From NCBI GenBank assembly GCA_964639275.1, contig CAZXCQ010000190.1:1-12448 (forward strand): DNA of 12,448 nucleotides, written 5' to 3'. The position numbers were made by a program, and so were the translations under genes. The notes under the pieces are model-generated. The model made no database searches and was not told the DNA's origin. It saw nothing but the letters and a program-made list of their open reading frames with translations. Shown piece by piece: positions 1-6,260 of this stretch. This stretch comes from CAZXCQ01 sp964639275 (GTDB taxonomy: Bacteria; Desulfobacterota; DSM-4660; Desulfatiglandales; Desulfatiglandaceae). Each line of letters begins with the position of its first letter. Within the stretch, counting starts at the first letter, position 1.

Positions 1-190
1 TGGGCTTGCCGATGGCATGGCGCAGGGCCCCCGCCGTTGCCTTCCTGGCCGAGATACCTACCCCCGCCTCCACAAGCCCCCTTGCGATAAAGTGAGCCAC
101 CCTTGCTACCAGCAGGGAATGGGCCCGGATGTTATCCAGCATCTGATACCTATCCATGAGTTGAAAACAGAGTTCGACTGAAGGGATCAT
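1..190 (-). CDS. HD-domain (HDIG-type) phosphohydrolase family protein, N-terminal part only
   Basis: This minus-strand reading frame runs off the left edge, so only its first 63 codons are visible. The ATG at 190-188 is preceded by TAAGG on the minus strand with a 5-nt spacer, and the protein opens MIPSVELCFQLMDRYQMLDN. The run IRAHSLLVARVAHFIA (residues 21-36) is the first helix of a small HD-domain family, with His24 in the position of the first metal ligand. The second motif, usually LLHDIGK or similar, reads LRHAIGK (56-62), so the Asp of the HD pair is Ala59. Members of this family are predicted metal-dependent phosphohydrolases whose substrates I cannot infer. The gene is divergent from the plus-strand glycosyltransferase. 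The family call is firm. Activity is uncertain because of the altered motif and because the rest of the domain is outside the window. Confidence 0.8.
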   Translation of the reverse strand, partial: MIPSVELCFQLMDRYQMLDNIRAHSLLVARVAHFIARGLVEAGVGISARKATAGALRHAIGKP

Positions 191-489
191 CCTGACCTTA
201 CAACGACACAAGCACTATCTTCTTCGGTTCACGGCAAAAAAGTAGCTTCTAAAAAACCCCGGGGGATAAATGGATTCAGGTTATCAATAACTGGAAACCG
301 TTAATGCCAGAACAGAGTATCAAATTCGTATCAGCTTCTGGATTGGCATTCAAGTGAAAAGTGAGCAGAAAGCCTCCGGTGTCAAAACCGCAAGGGTATT
401 GACAAAGATACGGGTTTCCGCTAAACCTCCCAGAAGGGCATACCAGAAAACGGTGACCAGCTCAACATATTGCCCCAAGGAGTTTTCTC
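191..489. other. Divergent intergenic region between the HD gene and the glycosyltransferase
   Basis: I find no convincing gene in these 299 bases. They must hold the start signals for two divergent genes. Visible elements are the ribosome site of the HD gene (TAAGG at 196-200, minus strand), a short inverted repeat GTTAT-CA-ATAAC at 280-291, a CCCCGGGG palindrome near 257-265, a possible plus-strand promoter at 399-427, and a strong Shine-Dalgarno at 477-482. I could not recognise a minus-strand promoter. Confidence 0.5.
399..427 (+). promoter_or_regulatory. Possible sigma-70 promoter for the glycosyltransferase/phosphatase cluster
   Basis: A perfect TTGACA lies at 399-404. Seventeen bases later TAAACC (422-427) matches only three of six -10 positions. 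The expected start near 434 would give a leader of about 55 nt before the proposed ATT start at 490. The -35 is good and the -10 is poor, so this is tentative. Confidence 0.3.
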
Positions 490-492
490 ATT
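477..492 (+). promoter_or_regulatory. Shine-Dalgarno plus ATT codon proposed as translation start
   Basis: AAGGAG at 477-482 is followed by 7 nt and then ATT at 490-492, in frame with the downstream glycosyltransferase. No ATG, GTG or TTG exists in this frame between the stop at 454-456 and the TTG at 616. That TTG has no Shine-Dalgarno before it and would remove the start of the protein fold. Initiation at ATT is rare but known, for example in infC of E. coli. A sequence error of ATG to ATT is the main alternative. Confidence 0.5.
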
Positions 493-1854
493 CCTGATTT
501 CTCGCAAAAAAGTGGGCAAATAACCACTTTTCATATTCTCCGACAGGACCGAAAGCACCTGAAATCCCGGCTTCGGCTGCACTCCAAATGGAAAAAGACG
601 GTCCTGATCATCCCGTTGCTTGCCAGTGAGTACAAAGACCCGTCCGGTCTTCCCGTGTTTGAAAACATCCTGAGACAACTTAAGGACGTGGCGTATCTGT
701 CCCATATTATTTTTGGACTGGATCAGGCCACCGAAAAAGATGCCCACCGGCTGATGGATCTGATCAGATCTTTCGGGATAAAGAACTCCCTGATTCAGTG
801 GAACAACGGTCCGGGCTTCAGGGGCATCTATGAACAATTAAACGATGCCGGTTTCAATATCAGCGAACCGGGCAAGGGTAAGAACATCTTTCTCAGTTTT
901 GGGATTGCGATTGCATTGGGAGCTGAATCCATCGGTCTGATCGATGCAGACATAAGGACATTTAAGCGGGTGCAGCTGGATCGACTGCTTTATCCCGTGG
1001 TGGTTTTGAACTATGATTTTTCAAAGGCCTATTACGCCAGGATCATGGAGAGAAAGCTCTACGGACGGGTGAAACGTCTTCTCCTGGACCCCCTCTTGCT
1101 GGCCCTAAAGAGAAAATTTACGGAAAGCAAAGAAGAAAAGATGGTTCGCCTCATCGACTTCCTCTTGGGATTTCACTATCAGCTCTCTGGAGAGGTGGCA
1201 TTTCATGTGGACCTCCTCAAAAAGATGCGCTTTGCGACCAATTGGGGAGTAGAAATCTTTACCCTTATTGAGGTTTACCGGAAGGCCTCATCCGTGGCCC
1301 AGGTGATGTTTTCAAAGGAACCTTTTGATCACAAGCATCAGGAAGCTTCGGCAAGAGATCGGAGAAAGGGTCTCAATCGAATGGCGATCGATATTGTCAC
1401 CACGCTGATGCAGGCGCTCATCATAGAGGAAGGTCTTGAGATCTCTGATACCTTTTTCAGAGACCTGGCAGTTACCTATCAGGCCCTCGGTGAAGAACAG
1501 GTCAAAAAATATTCCGATGATGCGAGTTTTAGTGATCTCTTTTATGACCGCGATGAGGAAGAATACCTGGTCAGGAGCGTCTTTCGAAACTCGGTGCTTG
1601 AAGCTGGAGAGGTGCTCACCGCACCCTACCGGATGACAGAGAGGTTCTTGAGGTTTGTGAATTTTCACCCCGACTTTAGGCCTTTTCTCGAAATGGGCCT
1701 TGCTGAGACCATACTGAATGTGGAGCGAAAGACGGAACTGCGAGTCTTTGAGATGCCCCAGACCGTCTCTTGGGAGCGGGTATCCAATAAATTGCCCCGT
1801 ATTTTCTATGACCTGATCGAGGTTGTAGAGGAGGAAAAGCGGCGTTTCTTATGA
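490..1854 (+). CDS. GT81-like glycosyltransferase, probable glucosyl-3-phosphoglycerate synthase type
   Basis: This is probably a GT-A-fold glycosyltransferase that joins a nucleotide sugar to 3-phosphoglycerate or glycerate. Numbered from the proposed ATT start (454 residues), a first beta strand TVLIIP sits at 37-42 and the donor-site motif GKGKN at 128-132. The metal-binding DAD is at 152-154, an acceptor-loop motif LSGE near 232-235, WGVEI at 252-256, and a late histidine motif DHKH at 280-283. The order PGKG, DxD, GE, GVEI and H matches the mycobacterial GpgS (GT81) layout as I know it. The N-terminus PDFSQKSGQITTFH resembles the MADFYQNGVITTLH start I recall from cyanobacterial relatives. 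The first standard start is TTG at 616, which would drop 42 residues including the first strand. The phosphatase gene follows after 268 nt. The family is fairly sure. The exact sugar donor and acceptor are inferred. Confidence 0.82.
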   Translation: MPDFSQKSGQITTFHILRQDRKHLKSRLRLHSKWKKTVLIIPLLASEYKDPSGLPVFENILRQLKDVAYLSHIIFGLDQATEKDAHRLMDLIRSFGIKNSLIQWNNGPGFRGIYEQLNDAGFNISEPGKGKNIFLSFGIAIALGAESIGLIDADIRTFKRVQLDRLLYPVVVLNYDFSKAYYARIMERKLYGRVKRLLLDPLLLALKRKFTESKEEKMVRLIDFLLGFHYQLSGEVAFHVDLLKKMRFATNWGVEIFTLIEVYRKASSVAQVMFSKEPFDHKHQEASARDRRKGLNRMAIDIVTTLMQALIIEEGLEISDTFFRDLAVTYQALGEEQVKKYSDDASFSDLFYDRDEEEYLVRSVFRNSVLEAGEVLTAPYRMTERFLRFVNFHPDFRPFLEMGLAETILNVERKTELRVFEMPQTVSWERVSNKLPRIFYDLIEVVEEEKRRFL

Positions 1855-1870
1855 CAAACAATGGGGGTAA

Positions 1871-1899
1871 GGGTTCACAGGTTCCCGGTTCTGCGTTCA
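1871..1899 (+). repeat. Left arm of an imperfect inverted repeat (GGTTC words)
   Basis: The arm begins GGGTTCACAGGTTC and continues with further GGTTC and GTTC words. It aligns, with a one-base gap and a few mismatches, to the reverse complement of 2064-2091. Similar text-like GAACC/GGTTC repeats occur between genes in many Desulfobacterota genomes in my recollection. Confidence 0.5.
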
Positions 1900-2063
1900 G
1901 GGTTAGGGGCAAGAGCGGTATAAGAGACCAGAATCCCAGGCAACAGTGCGCTTCTCTGTTAAAATACGTCCTTTCGGTCTCCTATTTTATGGTTTGAGGT
2001 GACGAATCCGGGTCCGCTTGTGGCATGTAAGCGTCCAAAATCGGGCCAGGGGACCAAAAATGC

Positions 2064-2091
2064 AACCTTGAACCTCTGAACCTTTGAACCC
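2064..2091 (+). repeat. Right arm: short tandem TGAACC-type repeat
   Basis: Three to four copies of a unit close to TTGAACCTC with a period near 9 bases run through this stretch, ending at GAACCC. It is the counterpart of the 1871-1899 block in inverted orientation. Origin and function are unknown. Confidence 0.55.
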
Positions 2092-2122
2092 GTAAACGGG
2101 TCACTAATGGGGAACGGATTTC

Positions 2123-3025
2123 ATGGGACTGAGTCCCGTCTCCAGGGTGTCAGTCACCCCGTTTTTTATGATCTTTACCGATTTGGACGGTACCCTGCTG
2201 GATTTTGCCACCTACGGGTGGGAAGAGGCCATGCCCGCACTTGCTGAGTGCAAGAGACACCAGGTCCCTGTTGTTCTTGTATCGAGTAAGACCCGGGCAG
2301 AGATGGACTTGCTCCGCCGGCGCATGTCCCTCTCAGACCCCTTTATCTCAGAAAACGGTGGTGGCATCTTTTTCCCGAGGGAGATCTTCAAAAGCCCCCC
2401 CCCCGAGGCCACCGCAGTTCCGATCCAGCCAGGCGAAAAGGCCCTGAAGGGTGAGGGCCTCTGGCAGTGGTCGCTTGGCTCGCCTTACGCAGATCTAATA
2501 AAGGGGCTCCAGGGGCTGCGTGAGGAATTGGGGTGGCAGATAAGGGGCTTTTCAGACATGAGGTTGGAAGAGATCTCCTCCTTGACGGGCCTTGATAAAG
2601 AGAGTGCTCGTCTCGCTACCCTCAGAGAGTTTGATGAGCCATTTGTCATACTGCATCAGGAGAAACGGGATCTGGAGACACTTTCAAAGGCCGCGGCCAA
2701 AATGGGACTTCAAGTGATTTCAGGGGGAAGGTTTTATCATCTCCAGGGCAAAAACGATAAGGGAAAGGCCATGGAAAGGCTCGTTTCGTGGTACCGGAGG
2801 TCCCGTGGAAAGATTGTCTCGATCGCCCTCGGGGATAGTCCCAATGATTTTCCAATGCTTGAACGAGCGGATCTTCCCGTGCTTGTAAGATCCAGACAAG
2901 AGTTTCCGGAGTTAAAAGAGAGGATCCCCAGACTCAAGGTTACCCGTGAGATGGGGCCGAAGGGGTGGAATTCAGCGGTATTGGAGATCTTGAGTGGGAA
3001 AGATAAGGAGAGGCCCAATGACTGA
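2123..3025 (+). CDS. Mannosyl-3-phosphoglycerate phosphatase-like HAD hydrolase
   Basis: This is a HAD-superfamily IIB phosphatase of the MpgP type. Family members remove the phosphate from mannosyl-3-phosphoglycerate, and some act on the glucosyl analogue, to give the compatible solute. Motif I is DLDGTLLD (residues 20-27, nucleophile Asp20 and acid/base Asp22). Motif II lies in VVLVSSKTRAE (Ser54 or Ser55), SENGGG is at 76-81, Lys213 of NDKGK is the likely motif III, and GDSPND (237-242) is motif IV. The GPKGWN stretch near the C-terminus is typical of this subfamily. Most relatives begin at MIFTDLDGTLLD, which here is the ATG at 2168, but that ATG has no Shine-Dalgarno. The ATG at 2123 has a weak purine-rich site before it, so 2123 is kept (300 residues). 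A ten-C run occupies 2395-2404. The stop overlaps the next gene by 8 nt. Confidence 0.92.
   Translation: MGLSPVSRVSVTPFFMIFTDLDGTLLDFATYGWEEAMPALAECKRHQVPVVLVSSKTRAEMDLLRRRMSLSDPFISENGGGIFFPREIFKSPPPEATAVPIQPGEKALKGEGLWQWSLGSPYADLIKGLQGLREELGWQIRGFSDMRLEEISSLTGLDKESARLATLREFDEPFVILHQEKRDLETLSKAAAKMGLQVISGGRFYHLQGKNDKGKAMERLVSWYRRSRGKIVSIALGDSPNDFPMLERADLPVLVRSRQEFPELKERIPRLKVTREMGPKGWNSAVLEILSGKDKERPND
2395..2404 (+). repeat. Homopolymeric C10 tract inside the phosphatase gene
   Basis: Ten consecutive C form the end of Ser91 and codons for Pro92-Pro94. A run of this length is prone to polymerase slippage. Gain or loss of one C would shift the frame before motifs III and IV. It is the longest homopolymer I noticed in the window. 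Confidence 0.9.
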
Positions 3026-4250
3026 TAGATTTGAAGTCGAGATCAATCCTGAAAAAATAAAAGATGCAGAGATCGTCATTTGCATTCCCTCATACAATGA
3101 GGCCGATTCTATCAGCTATCCCACAAGACAGGCCGATGAGGGGCTGACCAGGTATTTCAAAGACAGGAGTTCCGTCATTATCAATTGTGACAACAATTCC
3201 CCCGATAACACAAGGCAGGCCTTTCTTGACACCCCGACCAAAACCCCCAAAATCTATCTCTCCACACCTGATGGCGTAAAAGGCAAGGGAAACAATTTCA
3301 AGAATCTATTTCAGAAGGTGGTCGAGCTCGGGGCAAGGTCTGTGGTGGTCATAGATGCGGACCTAAAAAGTATTACCCCTGAGTGGATAAAGCATTTGTG
3401 TGAGCCGCTCTTTAGTGGATTTTCCTATGTAGCACCCCTCTATGTCCGGCATAAATATGACGGGACCATAACAAACGGAATCGCCTATCCCTTGACGAGG
3501 GCCCTATACGGTCGAAGGGTCCGGCAACCCATCGGCGGAGATTTTGGCTTCAGTGGGAAGCTGGGCCGGACCTACCAGGAGAGCAAAGGCTGGGATGAGG
3601 CGGTGGCCAATTTCGGGATTGATATCTGGATGACGACTTTGGCGATCAATCAGCGAGTAAAGATCTGTCAGTCCTTTTTGGGAAGGCCAAAGATCCATCG
3701 GACCAAGGATCCGGGTGGGAGCCTGGGACCGATGTTCAGACAGGTTGTCGGTACGATCTTTTCGTTGATGAGGCCATTTGAGTCATTCTGGACCAAGGTA
3801 AAGTACAGCCGGCCTACAGCCATATTTGGCTTTGGGCTTGGAGAGGTGGAAATGCCCCCAAAGGTGGAAGTGGACGAGGAGAATCTGCTCAATAAGTTCA
3901 GGTTGGGCTTTGATCAATACAGTGACACCTGGAAGGCGCTCCTGGCGGGGGATGTCTATAAGAAGCTCCTGGAGATCAAGGACATGAAGGAGCGAGAATT
4001 CAACTTCCCAACGGATCTATGGGCCAGGGTTCTTTTCGACATGGGCGTCGCCTACCGCGATGCAACGACGGACAGGGATGGGTTAATGAATTCCTTGATC
4101 CCTCTTTATTTTGGAAGGACCCTTTCGTTTGTAAAGAGGACCAGAAGGATGTCCATCAAACAGGCCGAAGACGCGATAGAGGAGGATTGCATGACCTTTG
4201 AAATGGCCAAACCATACCTCCTTCAACGCTGGAAGAAGAAAGCCGCATGA
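3018..4250 (+). CDS. GT-A glycosyltransferase resembling mannosylglycerate synthase (GT78-like)
   Basis: This 410-residue protein is a second nucleotide-sugar glycosyltransferase. Visible motifs are the first strand EIVICIPSYNEAD (18-30), GKGNN at 89-93, the metal-binding DAD at 113-115 followed by TPEWI, then RQPIGGDFGFSG (169-180), FGIDIWMTT (199-207) and a late His227 in KIHRTKD. The combination of GKG, DAD, PxGG and a GID/W block resembles Rhodothermus mannosylglycerate synthase, which transfers mannose from GDP-mannose. The ATG at 3018 is chosen because AAGGAG lies 7 nt upstream (3005-3010). A GTG at 2994 in the same frame has no such site. The start lies inside the phosphatase gene with an ATGACTGA overlap, so the two are translationally coupled. 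In context it may add a second sugar or act as the synthase of the pathway. It has no membrane segments. The exact substrates are not provable here. Confidence 0.83.
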   Translation: MTDRFEVEINPEKIKDAEIVICIPSYNEADSISYPTRQADEGLTRYFKDRSSVIINCDNNSPDNTRQAFLDTPTKTPKIYLSTPDGVKGKGNNFKNLFQKVVELGARSVVVIDADLKSITPEWIKHLCEPLFSGFSYVAPLYVRHKYDGTITNGIAYPLTRALYGRRVRQPIGGDFGFSGKLGRTYQESKGWDEAVANFGIDIWMTTLAINQRVKICQSFLGRPKIHRTKDPGGSLGPMFRQVVGTIFSLMRPFESFWTKVKYSRPTAIFGFGLGEVEMPPKVEVDEENLLNKFRLGFDQYSDTWKALLAGDVYKKLLEIKDMKEREFNFPTDLWARVLFDMGVAYRDATTDRDGLMNSLIPLYFGRTLSFVKRTRRMSIKQAEDAIEEDCMTFEMAKPYLLQRWKKKAA

Positions 4251-4283
4251 CTCACCCAACCAAGACGGTCATACATCCATCAC

Positions 4284-4457
4284 ATGGGTATTTATACGTC
4301 CGATCATGAGACGGTCCTTTTAGGGGCCAAAGGGCTCAAGAAACCTGTTGAATATATCCTCGGCTCTGATCGCATCCCTCCAACGGCCCTCTTATCCAGG
4401 GGCTTTTCATCCGTCTATACAGAGATGCCAGACGACCATTTCACTTCTCACTCCTGA
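4284..4457 (+). CDS. Small uncharacterised open reading frame (57 aa), doubtful
   Basis: An ATG frame of 57 codons begins MGIYTSDHETVLLGAKGLKK and ends at TGA. It has amino-acid usage like a real protein but no recognisable domain and no Shine-Dalgarno. It lies in the same frame as the preceding glycosyltransferase: after that gene's TGA at 4248-4250 the frame stays open for 68 codons. It could be a small gene, a former C-terminal extension cut off by a new stop, or chance. Confidence 0.2.
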   Translation: MGIYTSDHETVLLGAKGLKKPVEYILGSDRIPPTALLSRGFSSVYTEMPDDHFTSHS

Positions 4458-4554
4458 TCCCATACCCTTCGGCACTCAAATGATCAGCCCCAAAATGGTT
4501 GGAACCGGGTATGTGAGAATGGCAAAGACCTAAATATCTACTCCTAAGTTTGGA

Positions 4555-4581
4555 TTGACATCTCTCAAAGCCTGGTCTAAT
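4555..4581 (+). promoter_or_regulatory. Candidate sigma-70 promoter for the TolC-family gene
   Basis: TTGACA at 4555-4560 is a perfect -35. TCTAAT at 4576-4581 matches five of six -10 positions, but the spacer is 15 nt rather than 17. Transcription would begin near 4588, giving a leader of about 120 nt that opens with the stem-loop at 4593-4608. Confidence 0.4.
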
Positions 4582-4592
4582 GAATACGGGAC

Positions 4593-4608
4593 GGCTTCGT
4601 AAGAAGCC
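4593..4608 (+). other. Perfect 6-bp stem-loop in the tolC leader
   Basis: GGCTTC-GTAA-GAAGCC forms a 6-bp stem with a GNRA-type tetraloop (GTAA). No run of T follows directly, so it does not look like a terminator. If the candidate promoter is right, the hairpin sits at the very 5' end of the mRNA, where it could protect the transcript. Confidence 0.5.
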
Positions 4609-4709
4609 TATCTTTCCCGGTAAGGGCGGGATCACTGTGCCATGCCAAATGGTGGCTTTTTGCGAGATCACCTATGCATGATGATTCCATGAAAATGGAG
4701 GAGACTCTT

Positions 4710-6026
4710 ATGAAGCCAAAGACTTTTTTGATCTTTTTTGGGTCGCTCTTTTTCTGGTTCATGGTCTTTCAGCCAGACAGGGCAGTCGCTCAGCAAACAA
4801 AGGTCTATACCCTGGAAGAAGGTGTAGCGGAGGCATTGGCCAACAACTGGTCTCTCAGGGCAAAGGAAGAGAAACTCGCCCAGGCCAACTCCGTAAAGAA
4901 CCAGGCCAGGGCCGATTTCTTCCCCAAACTGAGCACGAGTTACGGCTACACCAGATTAAACGCAGATAAAAAACTAAGGTATCTCCAGGATTACACTATA
5001 GGGGTCCGGGACAACTATTGGTGGCAAGGCACGGTTACCCAGCCCCTCTTTACCGGGTTTGCCCTATTGAGCACCTACAGACTTGCCCAGCTGGGCATTG
5101 ATCAATCAAAGATGGAGATCGAACTGGAAAAACTTGACCTTGCCCTCAAAGCAAAACAGGCCTACTTTGAGATCTTGACGGCAGACAAGGCCCTGGAGTC
5201 ATTTAAGAATGCGGAAGAGGCATTGGCTTCCCACGTCAAGGTAGCGCGCAGTTTTTATGAGGTGGGGATGATCCCCATAAACGATCTCCTGGAGTCAGAG
5301 GTGGAGCTGGGGAATGCCCAGCACGATGTGATAAAGGCCCAAAATGCCACCCAGTTGGCCCGTTCAGCTTTTAATACCGTCTTATCCAGGCCTGTTAATG
5401 CCAAGGTAGAGGTGGAGGATATCTTGGTTACCGAACCGGAGAAGGGAAGCTTTCAGGAGTATCTGCAAAAGGCACTCAAGGACCGGCCGGAGATGAAACT
5501 TATTGAAATCAATATCCTTCAATCAGACCAAAAGATCAGGCTGGCACAAAGTAAGCTCTACCCCGAAGTCGTGCTGACATTTGATTACATAAAGGAGGGG
5601 GACACGCCCAGTGTGTCAGGCAGCGACGTTCATAAAGCGGACGAGTGGCAGGCTAGTGCTGCTTTGTCATGGACCTTTTGGGAGTGGGGTAAGACCTATT
5701 ATGCGGTAAAAGAGCAAGACAGCCTCAAGAAAGAACTGATAAAGACCAAGATGGCCTTAGGGGATCAGATACAACTTCAAATTAAGGATGCGGTCTTGGC
5801 TCTAGAAGAAGCAAGGAAAAACATCCCAATCACACAGAAGGCCGTCGAACAGGGTGAAGAGAATCTAAGGGTAAGCCAGGAACGTTACAAGGCCCAGGTG
5901 AGCACCTCCACTGAAATCCTCGACGCCCAGAGATACCTGACAACGGCCAGGGTAAATAATTTTAACGCGTACTATAACTACCACTTGGCCAGGGCCAGAC
6001 TCCTGAGAGCCATGGGGGCATATTGA
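4710..6026 (+). CDS. TolC-family outer-membrane efflux/secretion channel protein
   Basis: The product (438 residues) is an outer-membrane factor of the TolC/OEP family, which forms trimeric channel-tunnels for efflux pumps or type I secretion. The start at 4710 follows GGAGGAG (4697-4703) by 6 nt. An ATG 36 nt upstream in frame lacks a site and would place extra residues before the signal peptide. A signal peptide with a phenylalanine-rich core spans about residues 1-27, with probable cleavage after AVA. Two related helical repeats follow, typical of OEP domains. Family-type stretches include LEEGVAEALANNWSLR near the N-terminus and QERYKAQVSTSTEILDAQRY near the C-terminus. The length is normal. 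No membrane-fusion or inner-membrane pump gene is adjacent, so its partners must be elsewhere. It does not obviously belong to the ftsEX block, which starts 230 nt later. Confidence 0.92.
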   Translation: MKPKTFLIFFGSLFFWFMVFQPDRAVAQQTKVYTLEEGVAEALANNWSLRAKEEKLAQANSVKNQARADFFPKLSTSYGYTRLNADKKLRYLQDYTIGVRDNYWWQGTVTQPLFTGFALLSTYRLAQLGIDQSKMEIELEKLDLALKAKQAYFEILTADKALESFKNAEEALASHVKVARSFYEVGMIPINDLLESEVELGNAQHDVIKAQNATQLARSAFNTVLSRPVNAKVEVEDILVTEPEKGSFQEYLQKALKDRPEMKLIEINILQSDQKIRLAQSKLYPEVVLTFDYIKEGDTPSVSGSDVHKADEWQASAALSWTFWEWGKTYYAVKEQDSLKKELIKTKMALGDQIQLQIKDAVLALEEARKNIPITQKAVEQGEENLRVSQERYKAQVSTSTEILDAQRYLTTARVNNFNAYYNYHLARARLLRAMGAY

Positions 6027-6256
6027 TTCCATGTTGCAGGCTGTCTCCCGGTTTTCGATCACAGGCCGCTCCAGTGGATTGAATCACCTTTCACCCGACC
6101 GGACGAGCCATACGGCTTCCTGCTCTTATAGGGTTTAGGCCCTGTGGGTTAAAGGCCCGCCATTATGACCTGGAGCCCGAAATCAGGGCTTGGCGGCGTA
6201 TCTTCAAAGCGTTCAACGTGTCACATCGGGCAACGGACGAATGACACCGGGCGAAG
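6027..6256. other. Intergenic region with nested inverted repeats before ftsE
   Basis: There is no assured gene in these 230 bases. AGCCC (6174-6178) can pair with GGGCT (6186-6190), and outside it CCGCC (6157-6161) with GGCGG (6192-6196). Just upstream, two near-identical words of the form GGGTTTAGGCCC and GGGTTAAAGGCCC follow each other. I found no convincing promoter. A 31-codon frame ends on the ftsE start. Confidence 0.4.
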
Positions 6257-6260
6257 GTGA
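6165..6260 (+). CDS. Possible 31-codon leader ORF coupled to ftsE, doubtful
   Basis: An ATG frame starting MTWSPKSGLGG runs 31 codons and stops at TGA 6258-6260. This forms a GTGA overlap with the ftsE GTG start at 6257. ftsE itself has only a weak ribosome site (GGGCGAAG immediately before the start), so delivery of ribosomes from this frame is possible. A weak AAAGG lies 9 nt before the ATG. It has no similarity I recognise and may be chance. Confidence 0.2.
   Translation: MTWSPKSGLGGVSSKRSTCHIGQRTNDTGRR

Larger units (their letters stand above)
1855..2122. other. Intergenic region with inverted GGTTC/GAACC repeat blocks
   Basis: There is no gene between the first glycosyltransferase and the phosphatase. 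The 268 bases contain a block of GGTTC-type words at 1871-1899 and, about 165 nt later, a block of TGAACC words repeating every 9 bases or so at 2064-2091. The second block is nearly the reverse complement of the first. A small hairpin CCCGT-AA-ACGGG lies at 2089-2100, just before the phosphatase start. I see no good terminator or promoter, so co-transcription of the flanking genes remains open. Confidence 0.5.
4251..4709. other. 459-base region before the TolC-family gene
   Basis: There is no recognised gene. The stretch contains an uncharacterised 57-codon open frame (4284-4457), a candidate promoter (4555-4581), a perfect 6-bp stem-loop (4593-4608) and a GCCA-loop-TGGC hairpin followed by TTTTT around 4643-4660. 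The T-tract hairpin has only 4 bp and is too weak for me to call a terminator. Confidence 0.5.

Noticed and set aside
191..489. Possible CRISPR or riboswitch in the divergent region
   Set aside because: There are no regularly spaced repeats and no riboswitch motif I can recognise.
1312..1668. Long minus-strand frame inside the first glycosyltransferase gene
   Set aside because: It is a shadow of the coding frame opposite a gene with clear family motifs.
4643..4660. Hairpin plus TTTTT resembling a terminator after the solute genes
   Set aside because: The stem has only about 4 bp and lies nearly 400 nt after the last gene, downstream of the candidate tolC promoter.
4441..4671. A 76-codon minus-strand frame in the gap before the TolC gene
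   Set aside because: Its composition is not protein-like (many Arg, Ser, His and Pro), it has no ribosome site, and it conflicts with the promoter and hairpin on the plus strand.
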